Assembly: GCA_000406005.1 (NCBI GenBank)
Contig: ASZN01000152.1
Coordinates: 1-5,824 of the forward strand
Length of the DNA stretch: 5,824 bases
Direction: 5' to 3'
From: Candidatus Poribacteria bacterium WGA-3G
GTDB lineage: Bacteria > Poribacteria > WGA-4E > WGA-3G
The notes beneath the pieces are model-generated. The model was not told where the DNA came from, did no database searches, and was given only the letters and a program-made list of their open reading frames with translations. A program made the position numbers and the translations under genes. This document shows positions 1-5,560 of this stretch, in pieces. Position 1 is the stretch's first letter. Every line of letters begins with the position of its first letter.

Positions 1-116
1 ATACCATTTCTAAACAGTGTTGTCGCATTACCGCATGTTATGAAATACGGTGGCATACCGGAACACAGACTAACAGTCTATGCTACATAAGAGGGAAATA
101 AAATCAGAAATGGTAT
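1..116. repeat. MITE-like segment bounded by 11-bp perfect inverted repeats
   Basis: ATACCATTTCT at 1-11 is the exact reverse complement of AGAAATGGTAT at 106-116. The 94 nt between have no convincing ORF, only a small AGACT/AGTCT hairpin (67-79) and short CGGT/ACCG pairs. Similarity between the ends stops after 11 nt. The size and terminal inverted repeats fit a miniature non-autonomous element or the footprint of one. The left end is the window edge, so a longer repeat or a target-site duplication cannot be judged. A transcriptional or protein-binding role for the repeat is an alternative. Confidence 0.4.
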
Positions 117-119
117 AAT
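111..119 (+). promoter_or_regulatory. Extended -10 promoter for the Uma2 gene
   Basis: TGG-TATAAT (111-119) is a consensus -10 box with the TGn extension. No good -35 lies 16-18 nt upstream, which is usual for extended -10 promoters. Transcription would start near 126, giving a leader of about 20 nt with its SD at 134-140. The box overlaps the right inverted repeat (106-116), so the repeat element supplies part of the promoter. GGTA (112-115) and TACC (122-125) also form a small dyad around it. Confidence 0.45.
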
Positions 120-145
120 ATTACCTCTATCCTAAGGAAAGACGT

Positions 146-718
146 ATGGCATCTCTTCCGGCACGAACCCTCTTCACCGCTGAGGAATATATCACTCAAG
201 AACGAAAGGCGTTCCACAAAAGTGAATACCTCAACGGTCAGATATTTGCAATGTCTGGGGCAAGTCGCGCACATAGTCTTATCACAAGCAACATATCCAA
301 TAGACTTTACAACCAGTTAGTAGCATCAGATTGTGAAGTCCATTCCAGCGATATGCGTGTGCAGCCGAGTCCCATAGCCTACTTCTATCCAGATGTCGTT
401 GTTGCCTGCGGTGAACCTCGCTTCGAGGATGATGTTTTCGACACACTTTTGAACCCTGTTGTTATCGTAGAGGTGCTTTCACCGTCCACTGCAGCTTGTG
501 ACCGAGGAGAGAAATTTTCGCACTACAAGCAACTTATATCGTCGCAAGATTATATCCTTGTTTCACAATACAAAGTCTGCGTTGAACATCATTGGCGACA
601 AAACCAACACTGGGAACGCACAGAATTTTGTGCTCCCGAAGATGTGATGTCACTCATTTCAATTGGATGTGAGATACCCTTGCACGACATCTATAGACGT
701 GTTGCTGTTTCCGAGTAA
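146..718 (+). CDS. Uma2 family endonuclease (DUF820, PD-(D/E)XK fold)
   Basis: The 190-residue length is typical of the Uma2 family, small restriction-endonuclease-fold proteins that are abundant in cyanobacteria, planctomycetes and Poribacteria. They are annotated as nucleases, but their biological role is poorly known. The family pattern is complete: the N-terminal TAEEY motif (11-15), KSEYLNGQIFAMSG (25-38) with Glu27, PDVVV with Asp83, IVEVLSPST (107-115) with Glu109, and DRGEKFSHY (119-127) with Lys123 and Tyr127. The Asp/Glu/Lys set suggests an intact metal-dependent active site. There is no signal peptide or membrane segment. The start at 146 is supported by AAGGAAA (134-140). The gene stands alone behind its own promoter, with no obvious partner. 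Family assignment is confident; substrate and role are unknown. Confidence 0.9.
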   Translation: MASLPARTLFTAEEYITQERKAFHKSEYLNGQIFAMSGASRAHSLITSNISNRLYNQLVASDCEVHSSDMRVQPSPIAYFYPDVVVACGEPRFEDDVFDTLLNPVVIVEVLSPSTAACDRGEKFSHYKQLISSQDYILVSQYKVCVEHHWRQNQHWERTEFCAPEDVMSLISIGCEIPLHDIYRRVAVSE

Positions 719-721
719 AAC

Positions 722-749
722 TGCTTCTTAGGTAGAAGCACGTCGTGCT
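722..749 (+). other. Two overlapping hairpins after the Uma2 stop
   Basis: TGCTTCT (722-728) pairs with AGAAGCA (734-740) around a 5-nt loop, starting 4 nt after the Uma2 stop. AGCAC (737-741) also pairs with GTGCT (745-749). The two stems share 737-740 and so exclude each other. No U-run follows, so this is not a standard intrinsic terminator. It may protect the mRNA 3' end or be a remnant of a dispersed repeat. Confidence 0.3.
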
Positions 750-825
750 CGCGATTCAAACGCATGTTAGGATAAAAAACGTAGCCTGAAACGGAGTGGA
801 AGGCGGATTTTAAGAACGAATTTTC

Positions 826-845
826 AGCGCACCAACTAACGCGCT
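826..845 (+). promoter_or_regulatory. Leader hairpin upstream of the zinc-ribbon gene
   Basis: AGCGC (826-830) pairs with GCGCT (841-845) around a 10-nt loop, ending 8 nt before the SD of the next gene. The stem is short (5 bp) but GC-rich. The rest of the 719-869 gap has no ORF. A poor extended -10 (TGT-TAGGAT, 765-773, no -35) is the only promoter candidate, so the small gene may depend on read-through from Uma2. Confidence 0.25.
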
Positions 846-869
846 TTAACCGCAAGGAAAATTAAAAAT

Positions 870-1046
870 ATGATCGTTGAATTTGAAAACCGATCTGGCG
901 AAATGGAACAAGCCGACATGGAGATTGACGAACCGTGTCCAACCTGCTGCGGAATGCTCTTCCCTGTTGTGGAATCGAAACCGGAGAGTGGGTACCGTTG
1001 TAGCAGCTGCGGACTCGTCTTCATGCCTGTCGAAGAAGATGACTAA
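870..1046 (+). CDS. Small zinc-ribbon protein (58 aa)
   Basis: This short gene starts with ATG after AAGGA (854-858) and ends at TAA (1044-1046). The 58-residue product has two cysteine knuckles: CPTCCG (Cys23, 26, 27) and CSSCG (Cys44, 47), 16 residues apart. This is the layout of a CxxC-x16-CxxC zinc ribbon. The N-terminus (MIVEFENRSGEMEQADMEID) and C-terminus (VEEDD) are acidic, so nucleic-acid binding by charge is unlikely; a protein-interaction or stabilising role is more plausible. There are no membrane segments. It lies downstream of Uma2 on the same strand (gap 151 nt) and converges on the oxidoreductase gene. The overlapping frame at 877-1062 lacks the cysteine pattern and is a shadow. 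The exact function is unknown, but the spaced CxxC pairs and SD make a real gene likely. Confidence 0.75.
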   Translation: MIVEFENRSGEMEQADMEIDEPCPTCCGMLFPVVESKPESGYRCSSCGLVFMPVEEDD

Positions 1047-1087
1047 AACGCATCGTTTCTAACGTTAATCTATCTCCACGCTATCTA

Positions 1088-2176
1088 CTATTCAATCTCT
1101 CGGAAATTTGGGACTTCTATCGGCTCCCCACCGTTCGCAATAGATTGCTCCGAAACCAACCCCGGCACCGTGAAATCCATCGTCGTATAGACATCAATCG
1201 GTGGTGTCGTATCCGTGAGGATACTATCGACAAAATCACGGACCTTGAAATACTCGCCGAGGTCGCCAGCGTTTTCTGATTCAGCAGGTGGGTTCTTCCA
1301 CCGTTCCGGTAGGCAGTCCTCAAATTGGGAGAGCGGTCTCCACTGCTCACTTATTCCGAACTCACTCAACCAAAGCTTCGGTGCCGCACCCAATCCACGC
1401 GAACCCTCATAACACCCTTCTGTGCCTTGCAAACTGAAATAGGAATTTGCCGGACGGTTCGAGAGCATATCAATCCGAATCTTGATCAACCCACCGCAAT
1501 CCGTTTTACACAGCATCATCACAGTATCTTCCATCGCATGTTCGGGATCGGTGTTAACACCGGTACCGAGGCAACAGACACTCGCAACGCGTCCGCCAAA
1601 CCACTGGAGCACCGGACCGAGACTATGCGTCGCATAGTTACACCGATTGATACCGACCTGCCAGTAGTAACGCCACGTCGGGTTACCGCCAGCATCGTGG
1701 TGAAGCGACTTGACGTTGTGGAGGTATTCGCCTTCCCCGAAATAGACATCCCCGAACATACCGGATTCTACCATATTGCGGATTAGCACATTTGCCTTGG
1801 AGTAGCACGTATTTTCAGCCATCGTGTATTTGGCAGACGATTTCCGAACCGCTCGAACCAAATCGTAGCACTCCTCTAAATTAACAGCGGCAGTCACTTC
1901 GCTGATAACGTGTTTCCCTGCTTCCAAGGCCGCAATCGACTGCGGTACATGGAGGTTCTCAGGTGTCGCAAGCACAACAAGATCCACGGCATCCAGCATC
2001 GCTTCATAATCCGTAAACCGTTGGGAAACCTCGAACCGTTCAGCAACACTTTCGAGCGTCGCCTCATTGATGTCACAAAACGCCGTTACCTCGGTTTCTG
2101 CTATCGCGCCAAAAGGTGCCATGTATGAACTCCCACGATGTGCACCAACAATCCCTACTCTCAGTTGATTCGCCAT
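1088..2176 (-). CDS. Gfo/Idh/MocA family protein, GH109-like
   Basis: This 362-residue cytoplasmic protein has an N-terminal Rossmann NAD(P)-binding domain (about 4-125): VGIVGAHRG (7-15), Asp35 after the second strand, and ATPENLHVPQS (70-80). A C-terminal alpha/beta substrate domain follows. The usual EKP catalytic motif is replaced by GKHVISEVTAAVNLEEC (87-103), keeping Glu93 but losing the lysine. AENTCY (120-125), NMVESGMFGDVYFGEGEY (134-151) and NYATHSLGPV (180-189, with Tyr181 and His184) resemble the GH109 branch, where NAD-dependent redox chemistry cleaves alpha-N-acetylgalactosaminides. Unlike many GH109 enzymes, it has no signal or Tat peptide. The start at 2176 is supported by GAGAGGG (2191-2185), 8 nt away. 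It is transcribed divergently from the sugar transferase gene. Substrate is unproven; a sugar dehydrogenase or isomerase is the alternative. Confidence 0.88.
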   Translation of the reverse strand: MANQLRVGIVGAHRGSSYMAPFGAIAETEVTAFCDINEATLESVAERFEVSQRFTDYEAMLDAVDLVVLATPENLHVPQSIAALEAGKHVISEVTAAVNLEECYDLVRAVRKSSAKYTMAENTCYSKANVLIRNMVESGMFGDVYFGEGEYLHNVKSLHHDAGGNPTWRYYWQVGINRCNYATHSLGPVLQWFGGRVASVCCLGTGVNTDPEHAMEDTVMMLCKTDCGGLIKIRIDMLSNRPANSYFSLQGTEGCYEGSRGLGAAPKLWLSEFGISEQWRPLSQFEDCLPERWKNPPAESENAGDLGEYFKVRDFVDSILTDTTPPIDVYTTMDFTVPGLVSEQSIANGGEPIEVPNFREIE

Positions 2177-2191
2177 GCTATATACCCTCTC

Positions 2192-2221
2192 ATTTCGGTA
2201 AAATATTCAGATTTCCGAAAT
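2192..2221 (-). promoter_or_regulatory. Hairpin abutting the SD of the GH109-like gene
   Basis: ATTTCGG (2192-2198) and CCGAAAT (2215-2221) form a perfect 7-bp inverted repeat with a 16-nt loop. In the mRNA the 3' arm is followed directly by the SD GAGAGGG (2191-2185). It could tune ribosome access or serve as an operator for a dimeric repressor. Confidence 0.35.
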
Positions 2222-2246
2222 TTGATCTCCAAAGGTCTGTGTTGAT

Positions 2247-2275
2247 AGCATAACACATTGTGCGAAATTTATCAG
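2247..2275 (-). promoter_or_regulatory. Candidate promoter for the GH109-like gene
   Basis: On the minus strand, CTGATA (2275-2270) and TATGCT (2252-2247) are separated by 17 nt, with a TGT extension before the -10. Each hexamer matches consensus at about four of six positions. The predicted start near 2240 gives a leader of about 64 nt containing the 2192-2221 hairpin. Confidence 0.3.
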
Positions 2276-2320
2276 TAACGATTCGCGTTTTTCAACCTTC
2301 AAATCGCGCCCGATTTTAAT

Positions 2321-2349
2321 TTGAAAGCGTCCTGCAAATCTGCTATACT
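2321..2349 (+). promoter_or_regulatory. Strong sigma-70-type promoter for the sugar transferase
   Basis: TTGAAA (2321-2326), a 17-nt spacer and TATACT (2344-2349) each match consensus at five of six positions, and TGC before the -10 adds an extended element. Transcription should start near 2356, leaving a leader of about 130 nt before the ATG at 2486. That leader holds a hairpin, a duplicated segment and a small ORF. Confidence 0.65.
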
Positions 2350-2357
2350 TTAAGGTA

Positions 2358-2396
2358 TCTGTCAGTTCACTGTTAGTGCCGTATCAGACTGACAGA
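2358..2396 (+). promoter_or_regulatory. Leader stem-loop or operator dyad at the transcript start
   Basis: TCTGTCAGT (2358-2366) is perfectly complementary to ACTGACAGA (2388-2396). Inside the 21-nt loop, CACT (2368-2371) pairs with AGTG (2375-2378). The dyad starts about 2 nt after the predicted transcription start. It may be a 5'-end stabilising hairpin or an operator for a dimeric regulator. No U-run follows, so it is not a terminator. Confidence 0.45.
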
Positions 2397-2397
2397 A

Positions 2398-2481
2398 TTG
2401 CAAGCTCCGCTTAAAAAATACTACGAGAGGCAACCTGAATGCAGCCCTCAAAACGGGTTTGCAAGTTCCGTTTAACCTGAA
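2398..2481 (+). repeat. Imperfect duplication of the translation-start region
   Basis: TTGCAAGCTCCGCTTAA (2398-2414) recurs as TTGCAAGTTCCGTTTAA (2459-2475), with two C/T differences. AACCTGAA (2432-2439) recurs at 2474-2481. Each AACCTGAA leads into an ATG: 2439 for the first copy, 2486 for the second. The first copy has 17 extra nt (2415-2431) that contain the only good SD, GAGAGG (2425-2430). The second copy lacks it. Confidence 0.5.
2439..2480 (+). CDS. 13-codon upstream ORF (possible leader peptide)
   Basis: The ATG at 2439 is 8 nt after GAGAGG, an excellent SD and spacing. It encodes MQPSKRVCKFRLT and stops at TGA 2478-2480, five nt before the ATG of the sugar transferase, which has no SD of its own. 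This arrangement fits translational coupling: ribosomes finishing the short peptide restart at 2486. The peptide resembles nothing I recognise and has no run of one amino acid pointing to attenuation. An alternative is that a frameshift or sequencing error has separated the true start from the gene. Confidence 0.4.
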   Translation: MQPSKRVCKFRLT

Positions 2482-2485
2482 GTCA

Positions 2486-3886
2486 ATGAATAAGAAAACG
2501 CTCGACCACTTGCTCATCGCGCTCACAGTCTTATTTGATCTCTGTTTCGTCGCCACTGCAATTGTCATAGCATACTGGGTCCGGTTTGAATCTGGTTGGA
2601 CACCTGAGGCACTCGCGTTGCATAAAGGTGCTACCCCACCGCTTGACGACTATTTCCGGCTCATCCCCTTGATGGCAATTATCTGGTTGATGACGTTGAA
2701 GGCGTTTAGCCTCTATCGTCCAGAAAGCAACGCATCCCTGTCAGCGTTCTGGACCCTCTGCAAAGCGACCGGCATTGCACTTATTGCCACCTTAGCTGGA
2801 CTCTTTTTCATCTATCACCACGATGCCTACTCCCGTTGGGTGATGCTGCTCGCCTCCGGTTTTAGCCTTGTATGGCTGTTTTTGGGACGACTCGTTCTGC
2901 ACCGTTTCCGTCAAGCGATCCACGCGCAAGGGGTCGGTATGAGTCGCCTTGCACTCATCGGTTGTGATGCCCGCGCCGAACAGTTTATTGAGGCCTTAAA
3001 AGTGAAACCGAATAGCGGATACAAATTGGTCGGTATAATCACCGAAACAGCAGCTGCCGACGCTTCAGAAATCCCGCACCTTGGTGAAAGTCAAGATATA
3101 CTTGAGCTTGTACAAAAGCATCAACTTGACACGCTCTTTATCTCATCACCGGCAGTGCCGAACGAAACTATCCTCCAAATCCTCCACGCTTGCGAAGGCG
3201 ACCCCGTCCAAATTAACCTACTCCCCGAACTCTCCGAATTTATCAAAGGTGGGACAGCCATCACCTTTTTCGACGGTATACCGGTATTACAATTGCGAGA
3301 GACACCGATGCAGGGTGTACACGGTATCGTTAAGCGACTGATAGACATCGTTTTCAGCCTGTTTGCGTTGCTTGTGCTAAGTCCGCTGATGCTAACTATC
3401 GCAATCACAATCCGACTGACATCACCCGGCAAAGCCATTTTCCGTCAGGAACGGGTCGGCAGAGCCGGAAAGCCGTTCAATATCTATAAGTTCCGTTCTA
3501 TGCGTGCAGACGCGGAGAAGAAAGTCGGACATATCTGGGCAAAAACCGACGATCCACGACAGACACCACTCGGAAAATTTCTCAGACGCTGGAGCCTCGA
3601 CGAATTGCCCCAATTCTTCAACGTCCTCAAAGGCGATATGAGTCTCGTTGGACCGAGACCAGAGATGTCCGGTCTCATTGACACGTTCAGTGAATCGATC
3701 CCGCACTATCTCGCCCGGCAGCGCGTCAAATCCGGTATGACCGGCTGGGCACAAGTCAACGGTTTCCGCGGCAACACCTCTCTTGAAGAACGGATCTCTT
3801 ACGACCGATACTACATCGAAAACTGGTCCCTCGCCTTAGACATCAAAATCATTTTGAAGACATTATGGGCAATCAAAAAAGGATAG
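2486..3886 (+). CDS. Undecaprenyl-phosphate sugar-1-phosphate transferase (WcaJ/WbaP type)
   Basis: This membrane enzyme should move a sugar-1-phosphate from a nucleotide sugar onto undecaprenyl phosphate, the first step of exopolysaccharide, capsule or O-antigen synthesis. From the ATG it has 466 residues. Four hydrophobic helices lie at about 6-33, 59-78, 96-111 and 119-141. A CoA_binding_3-like nucleotide domain follows (about 154-270, RLALIGCDARAEQFIEAL). The C-terminal Bac_transf domain includes KRLIDIVFS (283-291), a re-entrant helix with Ser299-Pro300, FRQERVG (319-325), YKFRSM (334-339), DELPQ with the catalytic Asp372-Glu373 pair, and SLVGPRP (386-392). KSGMTGWAQVNG (415-426) has Ser where KPG is usual. 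The ATG is preferred over TTG at 2459, which lies in a repeat and has no SD. Sugar specificity cannot be read, and no glycosyltransferase or Wzx/Wzy gene is nearby. Confidence 0.92.
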   Translation: MNKKTLDHLLIALTVLFDLCFVATAIVIAYWVRFESGWTPEALALHKGATPPLDDYFRLIPLMAIIWLMTLKAFSLYRPESNASLSAFWTLCKATGIALIATLAGLFFIYHHDAYSRWVMLLASGFSLVWLFLGRLVLHRFRQAIHAQGVGMSRLALIGCDARAEQFIEALKVKPNSGYKLVGIITETAAADASEIPHLGESQDILELVQKHQLDTLFISSPAVPNETILQILHACEGDPVQINLLPELSEFIKGGTAITFFDGIPVLQLRETPMQGVHGIVKRLIDIVFSLFALLVLSPLMLTIAITIRLTSPGKAIFRQERVGRAGKPFNIYKFRSMRADAEKKVGHIWAKTDDPRQTPLGKFLRRWSLDELPQFFNVLKGDMSLVGPRPEMSGLIDTFSESIPHYLARQRVKSGMTGWAQVNGFRGNTSLEERISYDRYYIENWSLALDIKIILKTLWAIKKG

Positions 3887-3899
3887 CGAGAATCCACAC

Positions 3900-4934
3900 C
3901 TATTCCGAGAAATACCGTCGCACAAAGGGCCACGCCCCCGCTTTGTAGTAGCGGTGTCCGCCGTCACCGATAAAGAGTTCACATCTATCGGGCACACCTG
4001 CCACCGTATAGATCTCTTTCAACCGTTCATAAGCGAACTCAACGTGGTCTATCGGAAAGATGCCGTCATCTCGTCCGGCAACCGCACAGAACGGACGCGG
4101 TGCGATTAAACCTGCGACATCGTACATCTCGCCAAGCCGCATCACCCCCGGCACGTAGTTACATTCGCAGTGCCGGATCATGCCGATGCTCCCTTCAAAG
4201 GTACAGAAATAGCAACTCGGCACGGCAACTGCGATACGGGTTTCACACGCAGCGGCGAAAAGCGAGACCGTTCCACCGCCAGAGTTACCAGTAATGGCGA
4301 TCCGTTCCGCATCTACCGGTAAATGCTCCGTTGCCCAATCAATGAGACGCGACATGTCCCACACTCGTTCCCCAATCGGCGTACGACCGACGAGTATGCT
4401 GTGAACCAATTGGTGCCGACAGGAATGCGTATTATTCGCCTCTTTATCTGCATCCGTCCGCGTTTCACCGAAAGCCCGCGTCGTTGGTGCAATGGCGATG
4501 TAGCCTTCCTCAACGACTGCCTGCCGTGCGATGTCGCGCTCGCCTTCAAGCATGTGTTCCTCCTCTGTTTCAGAGTGGGCGATACCGGCGTAGAGATGCG
4601 GATGGTTGTGCCCGTGCGGCGCGAGAATCAGCGGAAGCTTGCCTTCGATTGTTTTGGGTCGAAGCAGATAGAACGGCAGCGGCACCGTCGGTTCTACCCA
4701 CAGATACCAACTTTCACGGAAGTGGTCATCCATATCCAAAACTTCCAGCTGCTCCGCTTTCGGAACGTAATCCACCAAATCGGCTTCCATGTTATCCAAA
4801 CCGAGGATCTCTCGCAGTTTCGGACGGAAATTGGCTTGCCACGCCACCAATTCTTCCCGCGTGGTTGCCTGAAATTCGTACTGTCGTGGCACGGTATCAT
4901 ATAGGTTCTTAAAATGTGTTTCAGCGTTGTACAT
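3900..4934 (-). CDS. Alpha/beta hydrolase, Abhydrolase_7 / acetyl-xylan-esterase-like
   Basis: This 344-residue serine hydrolase has no signal peptide. Visible motifs are the oxyanion-region APHGHNHPHLY (105-115), APTTRAFGETR (149-159), VWDMSRLIDW (191-200), the nucleophile elbow ITGNSGGG with Ser218, the family-like stretch HCECNYVPG (255-263), LIAPRPF (276-282), GRDDGIFPID (287-296) with Asp289 or Asp290 as acid, and GDGGHRYY with His327. The catalytic triad thus appears complete. Related proteins are annotated as acetyl-xylan esterase, cephalosporin-C deacetylase or dienelactone hydrolase; removal of acyl groups from a glycan is the best guess here. The start at 4934 is firm: AGGAGAG (4948-4942) lies 7 nt away. 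It converges on the sugar transferase with only 13 nt between stop codons and no hairpin terminator. Substrate is unknown. Confidence 0.87.
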   Translation of the reverse strand: MYNAETHFKNLYDTVPRQYEFQATTREELVAWQANFRPKLREILGLDNMEADLVDYVPKAEQLEVLDMDDHFRESWYLWVEPTVPLPFYLLRPKTIEGKLPLILAPHGHNHPHLYAGIAHSETEEEHMLEGERDIARQAVVEEGYIAIAPTTRAFGETRTDADKEANNTHSCRHQLVHSILVGRTPIGERVWDMSRLIDWATEHLPVDAERIAITGNSGGGTVSLFAAACETRIAVAVPSCYFCTFEGSIGMIRHCECNYVPGVMRLGEMYDVAGLIAPRPFCAVAGRDDGIFPIDHVEFAYERLKEIYTVAGVPDRCELFIGDGGHRYYKAGAWPFVRRYFSE

Positions 4935-4979
4935 TACAGTTCTCTCCTATAGTTCTAAAATTGTGACTCATGACTTCAT

Positions 4980-4985
4980 TTTATA
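4980..4985 (-). promoter_or_regulatory. Weak -10 candidate for the hydrolase
   Basis: On the minus strand, TATAAA (4985-4980) matches the -10 consensus at five of six positions and would start transcription near 4973, about 39 nt before the ATG. No clear -35 is present. It sits just left of the -35 of the divergent gene, so polymerases at the two promoters may compete. Confidence 0.25.
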
Positions 4986-4986
4986 C

Positions 4987-5015
4987 TTAACTTTTTCTTT
5001 ACTATGTGTTATAAT
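4987..5015 (+). promoter_or_regulatory. Promoter for the 5051 gene
   Basis: TTAACT (4987-4992), a 17-nt spacer and a perfect TATAAT (5010-5015) with the TGT extension (5007-5009) make a good promoter. The predicted start is near 5022, the first base of the segment complementary to the terminator loop. Confidence 0.6.
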
Positions 5016-5021
5016 GTTTTT

Positions 5022-5036
5022 AAGCTTGCCTCTTTA
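5022..5036 (+). promoter_or_regulatory. mRNA 5' end complementary to the terminator loop
   Basis: AAGCTTGCCTCTTTA (5022-5036) can pair along its full length with TAAAGAGGCGAGCTT (5608-5622), in the loop of the terminator after the same gene. The 15 pairs include one G-U (5027 with 5617). The segment begins at the predicted transcription start and ends against the SD AAAGGAGA (5036-5043). Pairing would join the two mRNA ends and might limit ribosome access. As DNA, it is also a 15-bp imperfect inverted repeat enclosing the gene, which could mark a mobile cassette. Confidence 0.4.
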
Positions 5037-5050
5037 AAGGAGAAACTATT

Positions 5051-5560
5051 ATGTTTCAAAACATAATCCTCCACGAAGAGGAACTTCAATTAGAAAAGTC
5101 TGCCACACAACAATGTACAGAATACGTGGTGGCTTGGTTAAATCAACGTGGGTTTCGTGCTAAAATCAGGAACACACTAAACGGATCACCAGATCCGAAA
5201 TTTCCAAATTTAATTGATATAGACTGCAAGTTACTTGTCTCGCCGATTACTTTGCAAGTTACTTGCCCTAACGATCCAAAAAAGACAGCGTTCTTGGGAG
5301 TAAATGCTGAAAAGACAGATAAAAATCCATCGGACATTTACATCCAAGCCCTATATTATGACGATGGCACAATAAAATTAGTTGGTTTCGCTTATCACGA
5401 AAATCTGGGATATTATGGACCAGACCGTGCTATTCCGAAGGAGGCAACCTATCGAGTCTATCGCAACTTCTTAAGAAACATAAATGAATTGCCTGAAGCC
5501 CTAGAGCAGAGGGCAAATAACAATACAATTAAATACGTCAATACAATTAAATACGTCTAA
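5051..5560 (+). CDS. Unrecognised protein, possibly PD-(D/E)XK-like fold
   Basis: The 169-residue product matches no family I can name. A predicted helix with Glu24 (TEYVVAWLNQRGF, 23-35) is followed by strands LIDIDCKLLV (54-63) and ITLQVTC (66-72), then DIYIQALYYDDGTIKLVGFAY (95-115). This order resembles restriction-endonuclease-like proteins, in which an acidic strand is followed by (D/E/Q)xK. Here the lysine position is Thr71, so the site may be inactive or the resemblance accidental. There is no signal peptide or membrane helix. The start is firm: GGAG (5039-5042) lies 8 nt from the ATG. The gene is clearly more AT-rich than the neighbouring hydrolase gene, suggesting acquisition by transfer. 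The C-terminus is two copies of NTIKYV from an 18-bp tandem repeat. It forms its own transcription unit with a strong promoter and terminator. Confidence 0.8.
   Translation: MFQNIILHEEELQLEKSATQQCTEYVVAWLNQRGFRAKIRNTLNGSPDPKFPNLIDIDCKLLVSPITLQVTCPNDPKKTAFLGVNAEKTDKNPSDIYIQALYYDDGTIKLVGFAYHENLGYYGPDRAIPKEATYRVYRNFLRNINELPEALEQRANNNTIKYVNTIKYV
5225..5265. repeat. Two 13-bp palindromic direct repeats inside the 5051 gene
   Basis: TGCAAGTTACTTG occurs at 5225-5237 and 5253-5265, 28 nt apart and in different reading frames. Each copy contains CAAGT-T-ACTTG, an inverted repeat about a central base. Because the encoded residues differ, protein constraint does not explain the repetition. Paired binding sites, a DNA or RNA hairpin between copies, or chance are possible. 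Confidence 0.4.

Noticed and set aside
1046..1058. AAACG/CGTTT hairpin between the convergent genes as a terminator
   Set aside because: Only five mostly AT pairs and no U-run on either strand.
877..1062. 61-codon plus-strand ORF
   Set aside because: It overlaps the zinc-ribbon gene in another frame and has no SD; only the 870 frame gives the paired CxxC motifs.
1325..1786. 153-codon plus-strand ORF
   Set aside because: It lies entirely antisense to the GH109-like gene, which has clear family motifs and an SD; this frame has no recognisable motif.
2459..2485. TTG start adding nine residues to the sugar transferase
   Set aside because: It has no SD, lies inside the duplicated segment, and the family normally begins with a short basic segment like MNKKTLDH.
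4323..4904. 193-codon plus-strand ORF and the overlapping 4484-4912 ORF
   Set aside because: Both are antisense to the hydrolase, whose catalytic motifs are intact. Their composition is that of a shadow frame.
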